From NCBI GenBank assembly GCA_035685165.1, contig DASRBI010000008.1:248001-312000 (forward strand): a stretch of DNA of 64,000 bases. Reading direction: 5' to 3'. Below are positions 8,710-16,797 of this stretch, piece by piece. The notes under the pieces were generated by a model. It made no database searches. It was not told where the DNA came from and was given only the letters and a program-made list of their open reading frames with translations. A program made the position numbers and the translations under genes. Position 1 is the first letter of the stretch. Each line of letters begins with the position of its first letter. The DNA comes from DATFDN01 sp035685165 (lineage in GTDB: Bacteria > Pseudomonadota > Alphaproteobacteria > Acetobacterales > Acetobacteraceae).

Positions 8710-9571
8710 CCTGTCGGTCGATCTCGATCGCATGGCCGCGCATTGCCGCTGGCTGCTCGCCAACGGCTGCAACGGCCTCGGGATCCTCGGCACCACCGGC
8801 GAAGCCAACAGCCTCGGCATCGAGGAGCGCATCGCGGTCATGGAGGGCCTGGCCGAGCGCGGAATCCCGCCCGCGAGGCTGATGCCGGGCACCGGCACCA
8901 CCGCGCTTACCGATACCGTGCTGCTCACCCGCCGCGCCGCCCGCCTCGGCTGTCTGGGGGCGCTCCTTCTGCCGCCGTTCTACTACAAGAACCCCTCCGA
9001 CGAGGGGCTGTTCGCCTATTTCAGCGAGGTCGCGGAACGCACCGGCGGCGAGATCAAGCTTTACCTCTACCATTTCCCGCAGCAGGCCGTGATCGGCTTC
9101 GGCATCGACCTGATCGGCCGGCTGCGCGCCGCCTATCCGAGCCTCTTTAAAGGCATCAAGGATAGCAGCGGCGACCTTGCCAATACACAAGCCTACGCCG
9201 CGCATTTCGCCAAGGACGGGTTTGAGGTCTATGCCGGCGACGACAGCCTGCTGCTGGCCATGCTCCGTTCCGGCGGCGCCGGCTGCATCACGGCAGCGTC
9301 CAACGTGAACTGCACGGTCGGCGCCCAGGTCTATGCCAACTGGAACGCGCCTGCCGGCGAGCAGGCGCAAAAGGTGCTCACCGCCACCCGCAAGGCGGTC
9401 ACGGCCGTTCCGCTGATCCCGGGCCTCAAGTCGCTGGTGGCGCGGCGCACGGGAGACCGGCGCTGGACCAACATCCGCCCACCACACCTGAAGCTGAGCG
9501 CGGCTCAGGAACAGGCCTTGTTCGCCGCGTTCGACGCAACGGGGATCGCGCGCGATCGAGCCGCCGCCTGA
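8651..9571 (+). CDS. Dihydrodipicolinate synthase/N-acetylneuraminate lyase-family aldolase
   Basis: 306-residue class I aldolase. The Schiff-base Lys170 lies in FKGIKDSSGD, Tyr140 in YLYHFPQQ and the GTTGEANSL pyruvate-binding loop at residues 47-55. The sequence fits the DapA superfamily, but the gene sits between a YcgN protein and a peptide-binding protein rather than lysine genes, so it may use another 2-keto acid substrate. A ribosome-binding site (GGGGAG) lies 10 bases before the ATG, inside the preceding gene. I therefore do not assign dapA. Confidence 0.88.
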   Translation: MKDALFGGINAAVLTPMNDDLSVDLDRMAAHCRWLLANGCNGLGILGTTGEANSLGIEERIAVMEGLAERGIPPARLMPGTGTTALTDTVLLTRRAARLGCLGALLLPPFYYKNPSDEGLFAYFSEVAERTGGEIKLYLYHFPQQAVIGFGIDLIGRLRAAYPSLFKGIKDSSGDLANTQAYAAHFAKDGFEVYAGDDSLLLAMLRSGGAGCITAASNVNCTVGAQVYANWNAPAGEQAQKVLTATRKAVTAVPLIPGLKSLVARRTGDRRWTNIRPPHLKLSAAQEQALFAAFDATGIARDRAAA

Positions 9572-9574
9572 ACG

Positions 9575-11119
9575 ATGCGCCACCGCTGGCTCGCGGCCGC
9601 GCTCGTCGCCGCCTGGGCTGGGGCGCCCTGCACCAGCCACGCGCAAAGATCGGCCGACACGCTGCGCGTCGCGTGGCGCGACGCGATCACCCGCATCGAC
9701 CCGTACGACGACCCCAGCCTCGGCAGCTTCGTCATCGCGCACCAAGTGTTCGACACGCTTGTCTATCGCGATCCGAAGACCTTTCGGATAGTCCCGCTGC
9801 TCGCCACCGCCTGGAACTGGCAAGACGACCGGACGCTCGTTTTCACGCTGCGGCAAGGCGTGCTCTGGCAGGACGGCAACCCGGTCACGGCCGCCGATGT
9901 GGCGGGAACGATCAACTGGGTCGCGAGCAATCCGAACCTCGCGAACTCCCCCATCTACGATTGGATCGCCGGCGCCGACATTCTCGATCCCGCGCACGTT
10001 CGGGTGCGGCTGTCGCGCACCATGCCGGCGGCGCTCGAGTATTTCGCGATGGCGCTCTGGATCCTGCCGGAGGGGCTGCGCGAGCGGATCGGCGCCGACA
10101 CCTTCGCGCGCGCACCGATCGGCTCCGGCCCCTATCGCGTCGTGCCGCTCGACGGCTCGGGCGACGTCACTCTGGAACGTTTCGCCGGTTACTTCGCCGG
10201 CAGCCCGAAGGGCGAGCCCAGCATCGCCCGCATTCGCTTCCGCAGCATACCCGATCCGACGGCGCAGCTCGCCGCGCTGCTGTCCGGCGATGCGGACTGG
10301 ACCTGGCGCTTCGATCCCGCCGGGTTCACCGCGATCGAGCGCCATCCCGCGCTGGTCGGTGTGGAAGGAGGGTCGCTGCGGCTCGCCTATCTCTCCTTGG
10401 ACGCGGCCGGCCGCTCCGGGCCGGCCAACCCGCTGACCAAGCTCAGGGTGCGCCAGGCGATCGAAGCGGCGCTTGACCGCTCTGCGCTCGCGGGCGATTT
10501 CGGGCCGCCGGGCGCCGCGGCGCCGGCAGCGCCCTGCCTGCCGGCACAGTTCGGCTGCGATGTGAAAGAAGCGGTGACGATGCCCTATGATCCGGAGCGC
10601 GCCCGCGCCCTGCTGCGCGAGGCGGGCTTCCCAGACGGCTTCTCTCTGCAGATCACCACCGCCGCGCCTGCGCCCTGGTCGGCCGCCGTGCAGAGCTATC
10701 TCCGCGCGGTCGGGATCAACGCCGAGATCATCCAGTTGCCGCAGGGCGAGGTGACTCTGCGTGCGATCCAGGGGGAAAACCGGGCCGAACTCGGCGACTG
10801 GGGCAGTTACGCCGTCAACGACGTGTCGGCGATCCTGCCGCACTTTTTCGGCTTCACGAGCGAGGATTATACGCGCGACCCAGAACTGCGCGACCTGATC
10901 GCCGATGCCGACGCCACGCGCGATCCAGCGCGCCGCCTGTCCGATTACGCCAGGAGCATCCGCATCATCACCGCCAATGCCGACTGGCTGCCGCTCTGGA
11001 GCGTGCCGGTGCCGTACGGTTTCACGAAGGATCTCGACTTCACGCCCGACCCCGATGGCGTGCCGCGCTTCTTCACCGCCCGATGGAAAGGCCGCGAGGC
11101 GGCCGGCGTGGAGCAGTGA
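9575..11119 (+). CDS. ABC transporter substrate-binding protein, peptide/family 5
   Basis: 514-residue periplasmic binding protein of the oligopeptide/dipeptide (SBP_bac_5) class. A signal peptide is present (cleavage near CTSHAQR, residue about 23). Family signatures include LVYRDPKTFRIVPLLATAW and WQDGNPVTAADVAGTINW near residues 65-120 and a PIGSGPYRV segment. It follows the aldolase gene by three bases, suggesting an operon. No permease or ATPase genes are nearby, so it is an orphan binding protein here. The ligand is not predictable. Confidence 0.92.
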   Translation: MRHRWLAAALVAAWAGAPCTSHAQRSADTLRVAWRDAITRIDPYDDPSLGSFVIAHQVFDTLVYRDPKTFRIVPLLATAWNWQDDRTLVFTLRQGVLWQDGNPVTAADVAGTINWVASNPNLANSPIYDWIAGADILDPAHVRVRLSRTMPAALEYFAMALWILPEGLRERIGADTFARAPIGSGPYRVVPLDGSGDVTLERFAGYFAGSPKGEPSIARIRFRSIPDPTAQLAALLSGDADWTWRFDPAGFTAIERHPALVGVEGGSLRLAYLSLDAAGRSGPANPLTKLRVRQAIEAALDRSALAGDFGPPGAAAPAAPCLPAQFGCDVKEAVTMPYDPERARALLREAGFPDGFSLQITTAAPAPWSAAVQSYLRAVGINAEIIQLPQGEVTLRAIQGENRAELGDWGSYAVNDVSAILPHFFGFTSEDYTRDPELRDLIADADATRDPARRLSDYARSIRIITANADWLPLWSVPVPYGFTKDLDFTPDPDGVPRFFTARWKGREAAGVEQ

Positions 11120-11140
11120 TATCAACAAACGGTTTAGAGT

Positions 11141-11158
11141 CCCCCTTGCGGGAGGGGG
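11141..11158. terminator. Hairpin between convergent binding-protein and moaE genes
   Basis: CCCCCT at 11141-11146 pairs with AGGGGG at 11153-11158 around a six-base loop, in the 73-bp gap between two convergent genes. It can serve both strands, but there is no clear T-run. The sequence continues as GGTTAGGGGAGAGG, resembling the CT/GA-rich hairpin family seen at 1375 and 36799. Confidence 0.45.
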
Positions 11159-11192
11159 TTAGGGGAGAGGCCCCCGCCGCATCGCCGCCGCC

Positions 11193-11651
11193 TCAGGAAC
11201 TCCACCGCGCCGCCGCCGCCTCGTCGGCATCGCACGCGGCGACCCACGCCTCCCCGCCCTCGGCGAAGCTCTCTTTCTTCCAGAACGGCGCCTTGGTCTT
11301 TAGCCAATCGATCAGGAACCCGGTCGCCTCTAGCGCCGCCGCGCGGTGGGCGGAGGCGGCGAGCACCAACACGATATTGGCACCCGGCTCCAGCCGGCCG
11401 ACGCGATGGATGATTGTGCAGCCGAGCAGCGGCCAGCGCCGCTCGGCCTCGGCGGCGATCGCCCGCAGCGCGCGGTCCGTCATCGCTGGATAGTGCTCCA
11501 ACGTGAGCGCAGTGATCCGCCGCCCCTCCGCGCTGTCGCGCACCGTGCCGATGAAGCAGCCGATTCCGCCCACGCCCGTCCGCCCGGCGACGAGCCGCGC
11601 GATCTCCGCGCCGGGGTCGAAATCCTGTTCCTGCACCAGCACGCGCGCCAT
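11193..11651 (-). CDS. moaE: Molybdopterin synthase catalytic subunit MoaE
   Basis: 152 residues. MoaE converts precursor Z (cPMP) to molybdopterin using sulfur carried by MoaD. Family motifs: IGCFIGTVRD near residues 30-39, LEHYPAMTD near 51-59, HRVGRLEPG near 82-90, and the C-terminal LKTKAPFWKKE containing the active-site lysines. It follows moaD by four bases, as in most moaDE operons. The length is normal for the family. Confidence 0.96.
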   Translation of the reverse strand: MARVLVQEQDFDPGAEIARLVAGRTGVGGIGCFIGTVRDSAEGRRITALTLEHYPAMTDRALRAIAAEAERRWPLLGCTIIHRVGRLEPGANIVLVLAASAHRAAALEATGFLIDWLKTKAPFWKKESFAEGGEAWVAACDADEAAAARWSS

Positions 11652-11655
11652 CGGC

Positions 11656-11931
11656 TCAGCCGCCCGTAACGGGGGGGAAGAATGCCACCTCGTCGCCCGG
11701 CGCCACCTTGCTGTCTAGTCCCGCGAAATCCTGGTTCACCGCGCAGCGCACCACGTTGCGGGATGCGAAGGCGGCCGGGCGGCCATCGCCCAGCCCCACC
11801 AGATGCTCGATCAGCCCCCCGACGGTGCTCACCCCGGGCGGCAGCGCGAGCTTTTCCTCCGCCCTGCCGACGCGCTCGCGCAGCCAGGCGAAATAGAGGA
11901 TCGTGACCGGCGGCTCCGCGCGCTCCTGCAT
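11656..11931 (-). CDS. moaD: Molybdopterin synthase sulfur carrier subunit MoaD
   Basis: 91-residue ubiquitin-fold protein that carries the thiocarboxylate sulfur. It ends in the diagnostic Gly-Gly (FFPPVTGG), which is adenylated and sulfurylated before use by MoaE. The N-terminal VTILYFAWLRERVG and the CAVNQDFAGLDSKVAPGDEVAFFPP segment are typical. It sits between a lipoprotein gene and moaE in the same minus-strand operon. Confidence 0.95.
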   Translation of the reverse strand: MQERAEPPVTILYFAWLRERVGRAEEKLALPPGVSTVGGLIEHLVGLGDGRPAAFASRNVVRCAVNQDFAGLDSKVAPGDEVAFFPPVTGG

Positions 11932-11936
11932 CGCCC

Positions 11937-12533
11937 TTATTTAGTGTCGGGGATCGTCTGCACCTGCCCGTTCGAGAAGATGACGGTGCTCGTTCCGTTG
12001 CCGTTCGGCACGACGATGCCCGTCATCCCATTCGGCAGGGTGATCGACTTGAACGCGCCGGTGCCCCCGGTGGTCACGCCCGGACCCTGCGGGGTTTGCA
12101 CCACCTGGCCGGTCGAGGCTGCGGGCGGCGGCACCGCCGTCCCGGGACGGGCGGGCGCCGGCGCCGGCGGCACCGACGGCACCACGGGCCGCACGGGCGG
12201 CACGAACGCGGGCCCGCTTTGCGGCGCTGGGACGGCAGGCGCCGGCGGCTGGCCAGGAAGCTGCTCGATCGCCGGAAGCTGGCCGTTGCGCTCCTGCTTG
12301 ACGAGGTCCTCGAGCGAGGGCGTCGGCTGCACCGGGCCCGGCCAGACATTCCCGGCCTCCTGGCTGAGCGGCGTCACCACGACGGTCTGCCCGCGCGCGC
12401 GGCGCATGTTCTCGGCATCGCCCGCCGGCCGGTAGGGATCCGGGCCGGCGAAGAAGGGGGGACGGTACCATTCGTCGAACCCGCAGCCCGACAACGACAG
12501 GCAGCAGAGGCCGAGCAAGGCGAAGCGCCGCAT
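11937..12533 (-). CDS. Proline-rich lipoprotein of unknown function
   Basis: 198 residues. The ATG at 12533 has GGGAGC about 8 bases upstream. The signal sequence ends in a lipobox (LSLSGC, Cys17), so the protein is probably lipidated. The mature part has a FDEWYRPPFF stretch, a long Pro/Ala/Val-rich linker (about residues 95-145) and a C-terminal module ITLPNGMTGIVVPNGNGTS followed by VIFSNGQVQTIP that looks beta-structured. It is embedded between mobB and moaD with only five bases before moaD. No link to molybdenum metabolism can be read from the sequence. Confidence 0.75.
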   Translation of the reverse strand: MRRFALLGLCCLSLSGCGFDEWYRPPFFAGPDPYRPAGDAENMRRARGQTVVVTPLSQEAGNVWPGPVQPTPSLEDLVKQERNGQLPAIEQLPGQPPAPAVPAPQSGPAFVPPVRPVVPSVPPAPAPARPGTAVPPPAASTGQVVQTPQGPGVTTGGTGAFKSITLPNGMTGIVVPNGNGTSTVIFSNGQVQTIPDTK

Positions 12534-12631
12534 CAGCGATAGCTCCCATAGGCCCTTTAATGAAGGCAAGCGCCGGGCTGGAAATCGCCGCCGGCTTGGG
12601 CCGTTGCCCGTAGCCCGGACCAATGGTCCGC

Positions 12632-13141
12632 TCAAGACGTGAACGCCAGGGCGCCCTCGGCGTGCTGACGAACCACCCACTCCGCGACGGCTTCCGGCCG
12701 GTTCAGCGGCAATTCGGGGACACCCGCGCCGGCGGGGGCGTCGGTCGCCACCGCGCGCACCGAGGCGTCGCGCCGCCACAGGGCCGGTTTGCCAAGCCCC
12801 GCCCGGAACACCTCCAGCTTGGCGAACGGGTAAGATTTGAACCCCTCGACCAGCACGAGGTCCGTCCGTGCAAGCCTCACCAGGAGTTCCGAAAGCGGCG
12901 GCTCCGGCCCTTCCAGCTCATGCAGTAGGGCCCAGCGGGCGCCCGAGACGACCATCACCTCCGCCGCCCCGGCCGCGCGATGGCGGTAACTGTCCTTGCC
13001 CGGCCGGTCCATGTCGAAGCCGTGATGGGCATGCTTGACGGTGGAAACGCGCAGCCCGCGCGCCCTGAGCAGCGGCAGCAGGGCGACGATCAGGGTGGTC
13101 TTGCCGCTGCCGGACCAGCCGACGATGCCGAGCGCGTTCAC
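12632..13141 (-). CDS. mobB: Molybdopterin-guanine dinucleotide biosynthesis protein MobB
   Basis: 169-residue P-loop GTP-binding protein that assists MobA in attaching GMP to molybdopterin. The Walker A motif is GWSGSGKTT at residues 8-16; VSTVKHAHHGFDMDRPGKDS and DLVLVEGFK are family signatures. Its ATG overlaps the pgsA stop (ATGA), so it is translationally coupled to pgsA. Together with moaD and moaE it forms a molybdenum-cofactor group. MobA is not in this window. Confidence 0.95.
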   Translation of the reverse strand: MNALGIVGWSGSGKTTLIVALLPLLRARGLRVSTVKHAHHGFDMDRPGKDSYRHRAAGAAEVMVVSGARWALLHELEGPEPPLSELLVRLARTDLVLVEGFKSYPFAKLEVFRAGLGKPALWRRDASVRAVATDAPAGAGVPELPLNRPEAVAEWVVRQHAEGALAFTS

Positions 13142-13749
13142 CGCAGACGCGGGCTTCCCGGCGGCACCGTCTCATGGGTCCGGGCCGAGGCGTGCCGAAG
13201 CCCCGCCGTCAGGTAGTCCCATCCTGTCATCAGAGTTAGAATCGCCGCCACCCACAGCATCGCCGCGCCAATCGCATCGACCGGCAGCCAATCGAGGCCG
13301 ACCCAGTGGGCGGAGGCGTTGCCGGCCAAGAGCGTGCCGAGCGCGCCCATCTGGAAGCCTGTTTTCCACTTGGCGAGCCGCGTCACGGGCAGCCCGACGC
13401 GCAGCCCGGCCAGATATTCGCGCAGCCCGCTGACCAGAATTTCGCGCAACAGGATCACTACGCCGGGATATAGCGTGGCGAACGGAAAGCGCCCCTCGCC
13501 AGCGAGCATCATCAGCGCCGCGCCGACCAGCAGCTTGTCGGCGATCGGATCGAGCATCCGCCCGAAGCTCGAGAGCTGCCGCCGGGCGCGGGCGATCCGG
13601 CCGTCGAGATAGTCGGTGATCGCGGCGGCACTGAAGACGATGCAGGCGGCGAGATCGGCCTCGGGCGTGCGGAGCGCCACGAGCACGACCAGGACCGGGA
13701 TCGCGGCGATCCGGGAGAGGGTGAGCAGGTTGGGTAGATCAGTGACCAT
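13138..13749 (-). CDS. pgsA: CDP-diacylglycerol-glycerol-3-phosphate 3-phosphatidyltransferase
   Basis: 203-residue inner-membrane enzyme that makes phosphatidylglycerophosphate. The CDP-alcohol phosphotransferase motif D-x2-DG-x2-AR-x8-G-x3-D-x3-D is intact (ITDYLDGRIARARRQLSSFG then RMLDPIADK). Several hydrophobic helices follow. The ATG at 13749 gives the usual N-terminus (VTDLPNLLTLSRI). It is the first gene of the pgsA-mobB-lipoprotein-moaD-moaE operon. Its start codon overlaps, on the opposite strand, the first possible ATG of the divergent outer-membrane factor gene. Confidence 0.95.
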   Translation of the reverse strand: MVTDLPNLLTLSRIAAIPVLVVLVALRTPEADLAACIVFSAAAITDYLDGRIARARRQLSSFGRMLDPIADKLLVGAALMMLAGEGRFPFATLYPGVVILLREILVSGLREYLAGLRVGLPVTRLAKWKTGFQMGALGTLLAGNASAHWVGLDWLPVDAIGAAMLWVAAILTLMTGWDYLTAGLRHASARTHETVPPGSPRLR

Positions 13750-15322
13750 GTTGCCGCGCGGGAGAAAGGCCCGGAGGAACATATCAGCCGCTTTGCCCCA
13801 GCAGGCAACGCGCAAAGCCGCCCTTAAGGGGCTCGCGACCGCTTTGCTGCTGGGTGCCACCGGATGCAGCGTCGGGCCGGACTACCGGCGTCCCGCGCAG
13901 GAGGTGCCCGCCGCTTTCGTCGCCAAGGGGCCGGGGCCGGAGCCGGGGCCGGTCTGGCCGGACCGCGACTGGTGGCACGGCTTCGCCTCACCTGAGCTCG
14001 ATGCGCTGATCGCTGAGGCCGAGCGCAACAACTTCGACATCGCGGCCGCCATCGCCCGCATCCGGCAGGCCGATGCGGCGGTGCGGATCGCCGGGGCGCC
14101 GCTGCTCCCCACCCTCTCGGGCTCGGCGAGCGGCAGCATGACGCAGGAGGGGCTCGGCTCGCGCAACACGAGCCTCGGCGTGCAGCAGTTCCGGTCGGGC
14201 TCGATCACCATCCACCAATACAACGCCGACCTCAACGCCTCCTATGTGCTGGACTTTTGGGGTCTCAACCGATCAGCGCGAAACGCCGCGGTCGCTAGCG
14301 CCGCCTTCAGCCGGTTCGACGCCGAGACCGTACGCCTGACCGTGCTCACCAGCGTCGCCCAGACCTGGTTTACCGCCCTCGAGCTCGCCGACCGACTTGC
14401 CGTCGCGGAGCAAAACTTGAAGGACGCCCGCGCCTCGCTCGCCGTTATCGTCGGCCGGCTCGAGGCCGGTACCGCGACCACGCTCGACCGCGACCAGCAG
14501 GCGGCGCTCGTGGCGACCGAAGAGGCGAACATCCCGGCCCTGCGGAGCCAGTTGGAGCAGCAACTAATCGGCCTCGGCATCCTAATCGGCAAGCCGCCCG
14601 AGGCGGTCACGGCGCGTCCCGGCACGCTGACCGCGCTTGCCGCCCCGCCGGTCGCGCCGGGGCTGCCCTCGGCGCTGCTTAAGCGGCGCCCTGACGTGGC
14701 CTCGGCCGAGGCGCAGCTCGTGGCGGCGAACTTCGACATCAAGGCGGCCGACGCCGCCTTTTTCCCCAATATCGCGCTGACCGGGCAGCGCGGTTACGGC
14801 AACAGCGCGCTCAGCAACCTGTTCAGCCCTGGCGGTTTCATCGCCGTGCTCGCCGCCACCGCCTCCCAGCCCATCTTCGACGGAGGCGCCTTGCGCGGAC
14901 GGCTGGAGCAGGCGAAAGGCCGCTACCAGGAACTCGCCGCTAATTACCGCAAGGCCGTGGTGCAGGCGTTCACCGATGTCGAGACGGCGCTGACGGCATG
15001 GCGCTATGCGACCGAGCAGGAGGCATTGGCGCGGAAGGCGGTCGCCGCCGCGCACGCGGCGGCTGACGCGGCGCGCGCGCAGATGGCGGCTGGCACCGCC
15101 GACGTGACCACCTTGCTTTCCACGGAAACCACGCTGTTCGCCGATCAGGATGCGCTGGTGCAGGTGCGCCTCGCCCGGTTCCTGGCGCTGCTCAATCTCT
15201 ACAAGGCGCTCGGCGGTGGCTGGCAGGAACCCGAGGGCGGGGTGATGGACGTGGTGCCCGCGCTCGGTCCCGGCATCGTCAGGGGCGGGCTGGCGCTGCC
15301 GGGGACGGAGAATATGGAGTAG
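13748..15322 (+). CDS. NodT/OprM-type outer-membrane efflux lipoprotein
   Basis: Outer-membrane channel of a tripartite RND pump. A signal sequence ends at a lipobox-like LLGATGC (Cys40 counting from the ATG at 13748), followed by VGPDYRRP, the hallmark of the NodT family. Two outer-membrane-efflux repeats follow, with the LKRRPDVASAEAQLVAANFDI segment start and the LLNLYKALGGGW end. The ATG at 13748 overlaps the divergent pgsA start; a TTG at 13793, 14 bases after GGAGGA, would give a more typical 25-residue signal and may be the true start. It is the first gene of the efflux operon. Confidence 0.92.
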   Translation: MLPRGRKARRNISAALPQQATRKAALKGLATALLLGATGCSVGPDYRRPAQEVPAAFVAKGPGPEPGPVWPDRDWWHGFASPELDALIAEAERNNFDIAAAIARIRQADAAVRIAGAPLLPTLSGSASGSMTQEGLGSRNTSLGVQQFRSGSITIHQYNADLNASYVLDFWGLNRSARNAAVASAAFSRFDAETVRLTVLTSVAQTWFTALELADRLAVAEQNLKDARASLAVIVGRLEAGTATTLDRDQQAALVATEEANIPALRSQLEQQLIGLGILIGKPPEAVTARPGTLTALAAPPVAPGLPSALLKRRPDVASAEAQLVAANFDIKAADAAFFPNIALTGQRGYGNSALSNLFSPGGFIAVLAATASQPIFDGGALRGRLEQAKGRYQELAANYRKAVVQAFTDVETALTAWRYATEQEALARKAVAAAHAAADAARAQMAAGTADVTTLLSTETTLFADQDALVQVRLARFLALLNLYKALGGGWQEPEGGVMDVVPALGPGIVRGGLALPGTENME

Positions 15323-15361
15323 GATAGTTCGATGCGGATTGAGAACGCCTCTCCCTTACTC

Positions 15362-15487
15362 CGTCATTCCCGGGCAAGCGGGAACCGATGTTGCGGAAGG
15401 CACGGCGCGTTGGATCGCGGCAGCCGATTTCCGCAGCGACGGACAGGGTGGCTCGTTGCATGGGTTCCCGCTTGTGCGGGACTGACG
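15362..15487. repeat. 126-bp inverted-repeat element, copy A
   Basis: The left arm (15362-15390, beginning CGTCATTCCCGGGCAAGCGG) and the right arm (ending at 15487, GCGGGACTGACG) are imperfect reverse complements of about 28 bases. The element fills most of the 227-bp gap between the outer-membrane factor and membrane-fusion genes. The same arms occur at 30659-30744 and 43804-43929, the latter also exactly 126 bp long. It could fold into a large hairpin in the efflux mRNA. Confidence 0.7.
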
Positions 15488-15549
15488 ATGAGTGCGCCGG
15501 TGCCTTACCCCACACCGCCGCGTCGCAAGCCCCGGATCGTAAGCTGAGC

Positions 15550-16797
15550 ATGGACACCCTCGCCCGCGACACCGTGCCGCCAGCGACCCGGGTGCATGCG
15601 CGCCGCGCGCGCCTCGGCGCCTGGGTGGGCATTGCGGTGCTGCTCGCGCTGATCGGCGCGGCAATCTGGCTCTGGCCGGCGGAGCCAGCGAGCAAAAAGC
15701 AAAACCCATTCGCCAACGCGCCCGTTCCCGTGCTGACGGCGGCGGCGGTGCAGCGCGACGTACCGATCTGGCTCGACGGGCTCGGCACCGTGCAGGCCTA
15801 TCAGACCGTCACTGTCAAGGCGATGGTCGACGGACCCTTGCTCGAGGTCGATTTCGCCGAAGGCCAGCCTGTGACGAAGGGACAAGTGCTGGCGCGGATC
15901 GATCCGCGTACCTACAAGGCGAGTCTCGATCAGGCCGTCGCGAAAAAGGCGCAGGACGAGGCGCAGCTCGCCAACGCCAAGGTCGACCTCGCGCGCTACC
16001 AGAAACTCGTGCGGAACAACTACACGACGGAGCAAACCGCCGACACGCAGAAGGCGACCGTGGCGCAGCTTTCCGCGCAGGTGGAGGCCGATCAGGCGAT
16101 GGTCGACAACGCACGCACCCTCCTTTCCTACACCACGATCACCTCACCCCTCACCGGGCTGGCCGGCATCCGCCAGGTGGATCCCGGCAACATCGTGCAT
16201 GCGGCGGACACGACCGGAATCGTCACGCTCACCCAGCTCAAGCCCATCTCGGTCCTGTTCACCCTGCCGCAGCAGAACTTGCAGCAGGTCGCCGCCGCCG
16301 TGGCTTCGGGGAAGGCGACCGTCGAGGCGTTGGACGGCAGCGGCGGGCCCGACGGCGGCAAGCCGCTCGACACCGGCACCCTCTCGGTGCTGGACAACCA
16401 GGTCGATCCGACGACCGGCACCATCAAGCTGAAGGCGACCTTCCCCAACGAAAGGCAGCTTCTTTGGCCGGGTGCGTTCGTGCGCGTGCGCGTGCAGGTC
16501 GCCACCGCGCATGACGCGGTGGTCGTTCCGGCCGCCGCCGTGCAGCGCGGCCCGACCGGCGAATACGTCTATCTCGCGGGCGAGGATCGCGTCGCGCACC
16601 GCGTGCCGGTGACGGTCGGCTATCAGGACGCGCAAACGACCGTCATTGCCGACGGGCTCAAGGCGGGTGATGTCGTCGTCACCGACGGCGCTTCGCGGCT
16701 CTCGGACGGCAAGAAGCTTGCGATCGCCCCGGCCCCCGGCGCGCCAGTGCCCGCGCTGCCGAAGCCCGTTGAAGGCAAGAGCGGAAAGCATCCGTAA
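15550..16797 (+). CDS. RND efflux membrane-fusion protein (MdtA-like)
   Basis: 415-residue periplasmic adaptor. An N-terminal membrane anchor (residues about 22-42) is followed by the lipoyl/barrel-sandwich halves (PVLTAAAVQRDVPIWLDGLG and VDGPLLEVDFAEGQPVTKGQ), a helical hairpin (95-155), a beta-barrel and a membrane-proximal domain. GTVQAYQTVTVKAMVDG is close to E. coli MdtA. The stop is followed immediately by the TTG start of the first RND pump, so the three downstream genes form one unit. Confidence 0.94.
   Translation: MDTLARDTVPPATRVHARRARLGAWVGIAVLLALIGAAIWLWPAEPASKKQNPFANAPVPVLTAAAVQRDVPIWLDGLGTVQAYQTVTVKAMVDGPLLEVDFAEGQPVTKGQVLARIDPRTYKASLDQAVAKKAQDEAQLANAKVDLARYQKLVRNNYTTEQTADTQKATVAQLSAQVEADQAMVDNARTLLSYTTITSPLTGLAGIRQVDPGNIVHAADTTGIVTLTQLKPISVLFTLPQQNLQQVAAAVASGKATVEALDGSGGPDGGKPLDTGTLSVLDNQVDPTTGTIKLKATFPNERQLLWPGAFVRVRVQVATAHDAVVVPAAAVQRGPTGEYVYLAGEDRVAHRVPVTVGYQDAQTTVIADGLKAGDVVVTDGASRLSDGKKLAIAPAPGAPVPALPKPVEGKSGKHP

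Noticed and set aside
8402..11128. A 908-codon open frame on the minus strand opposite the binding-protein and aldolase genes
   Set aside because: Arg/His-rich, low-complexity translation without any domain; it is the antisense shadow of high-GC plus-strand genes with clear domains.
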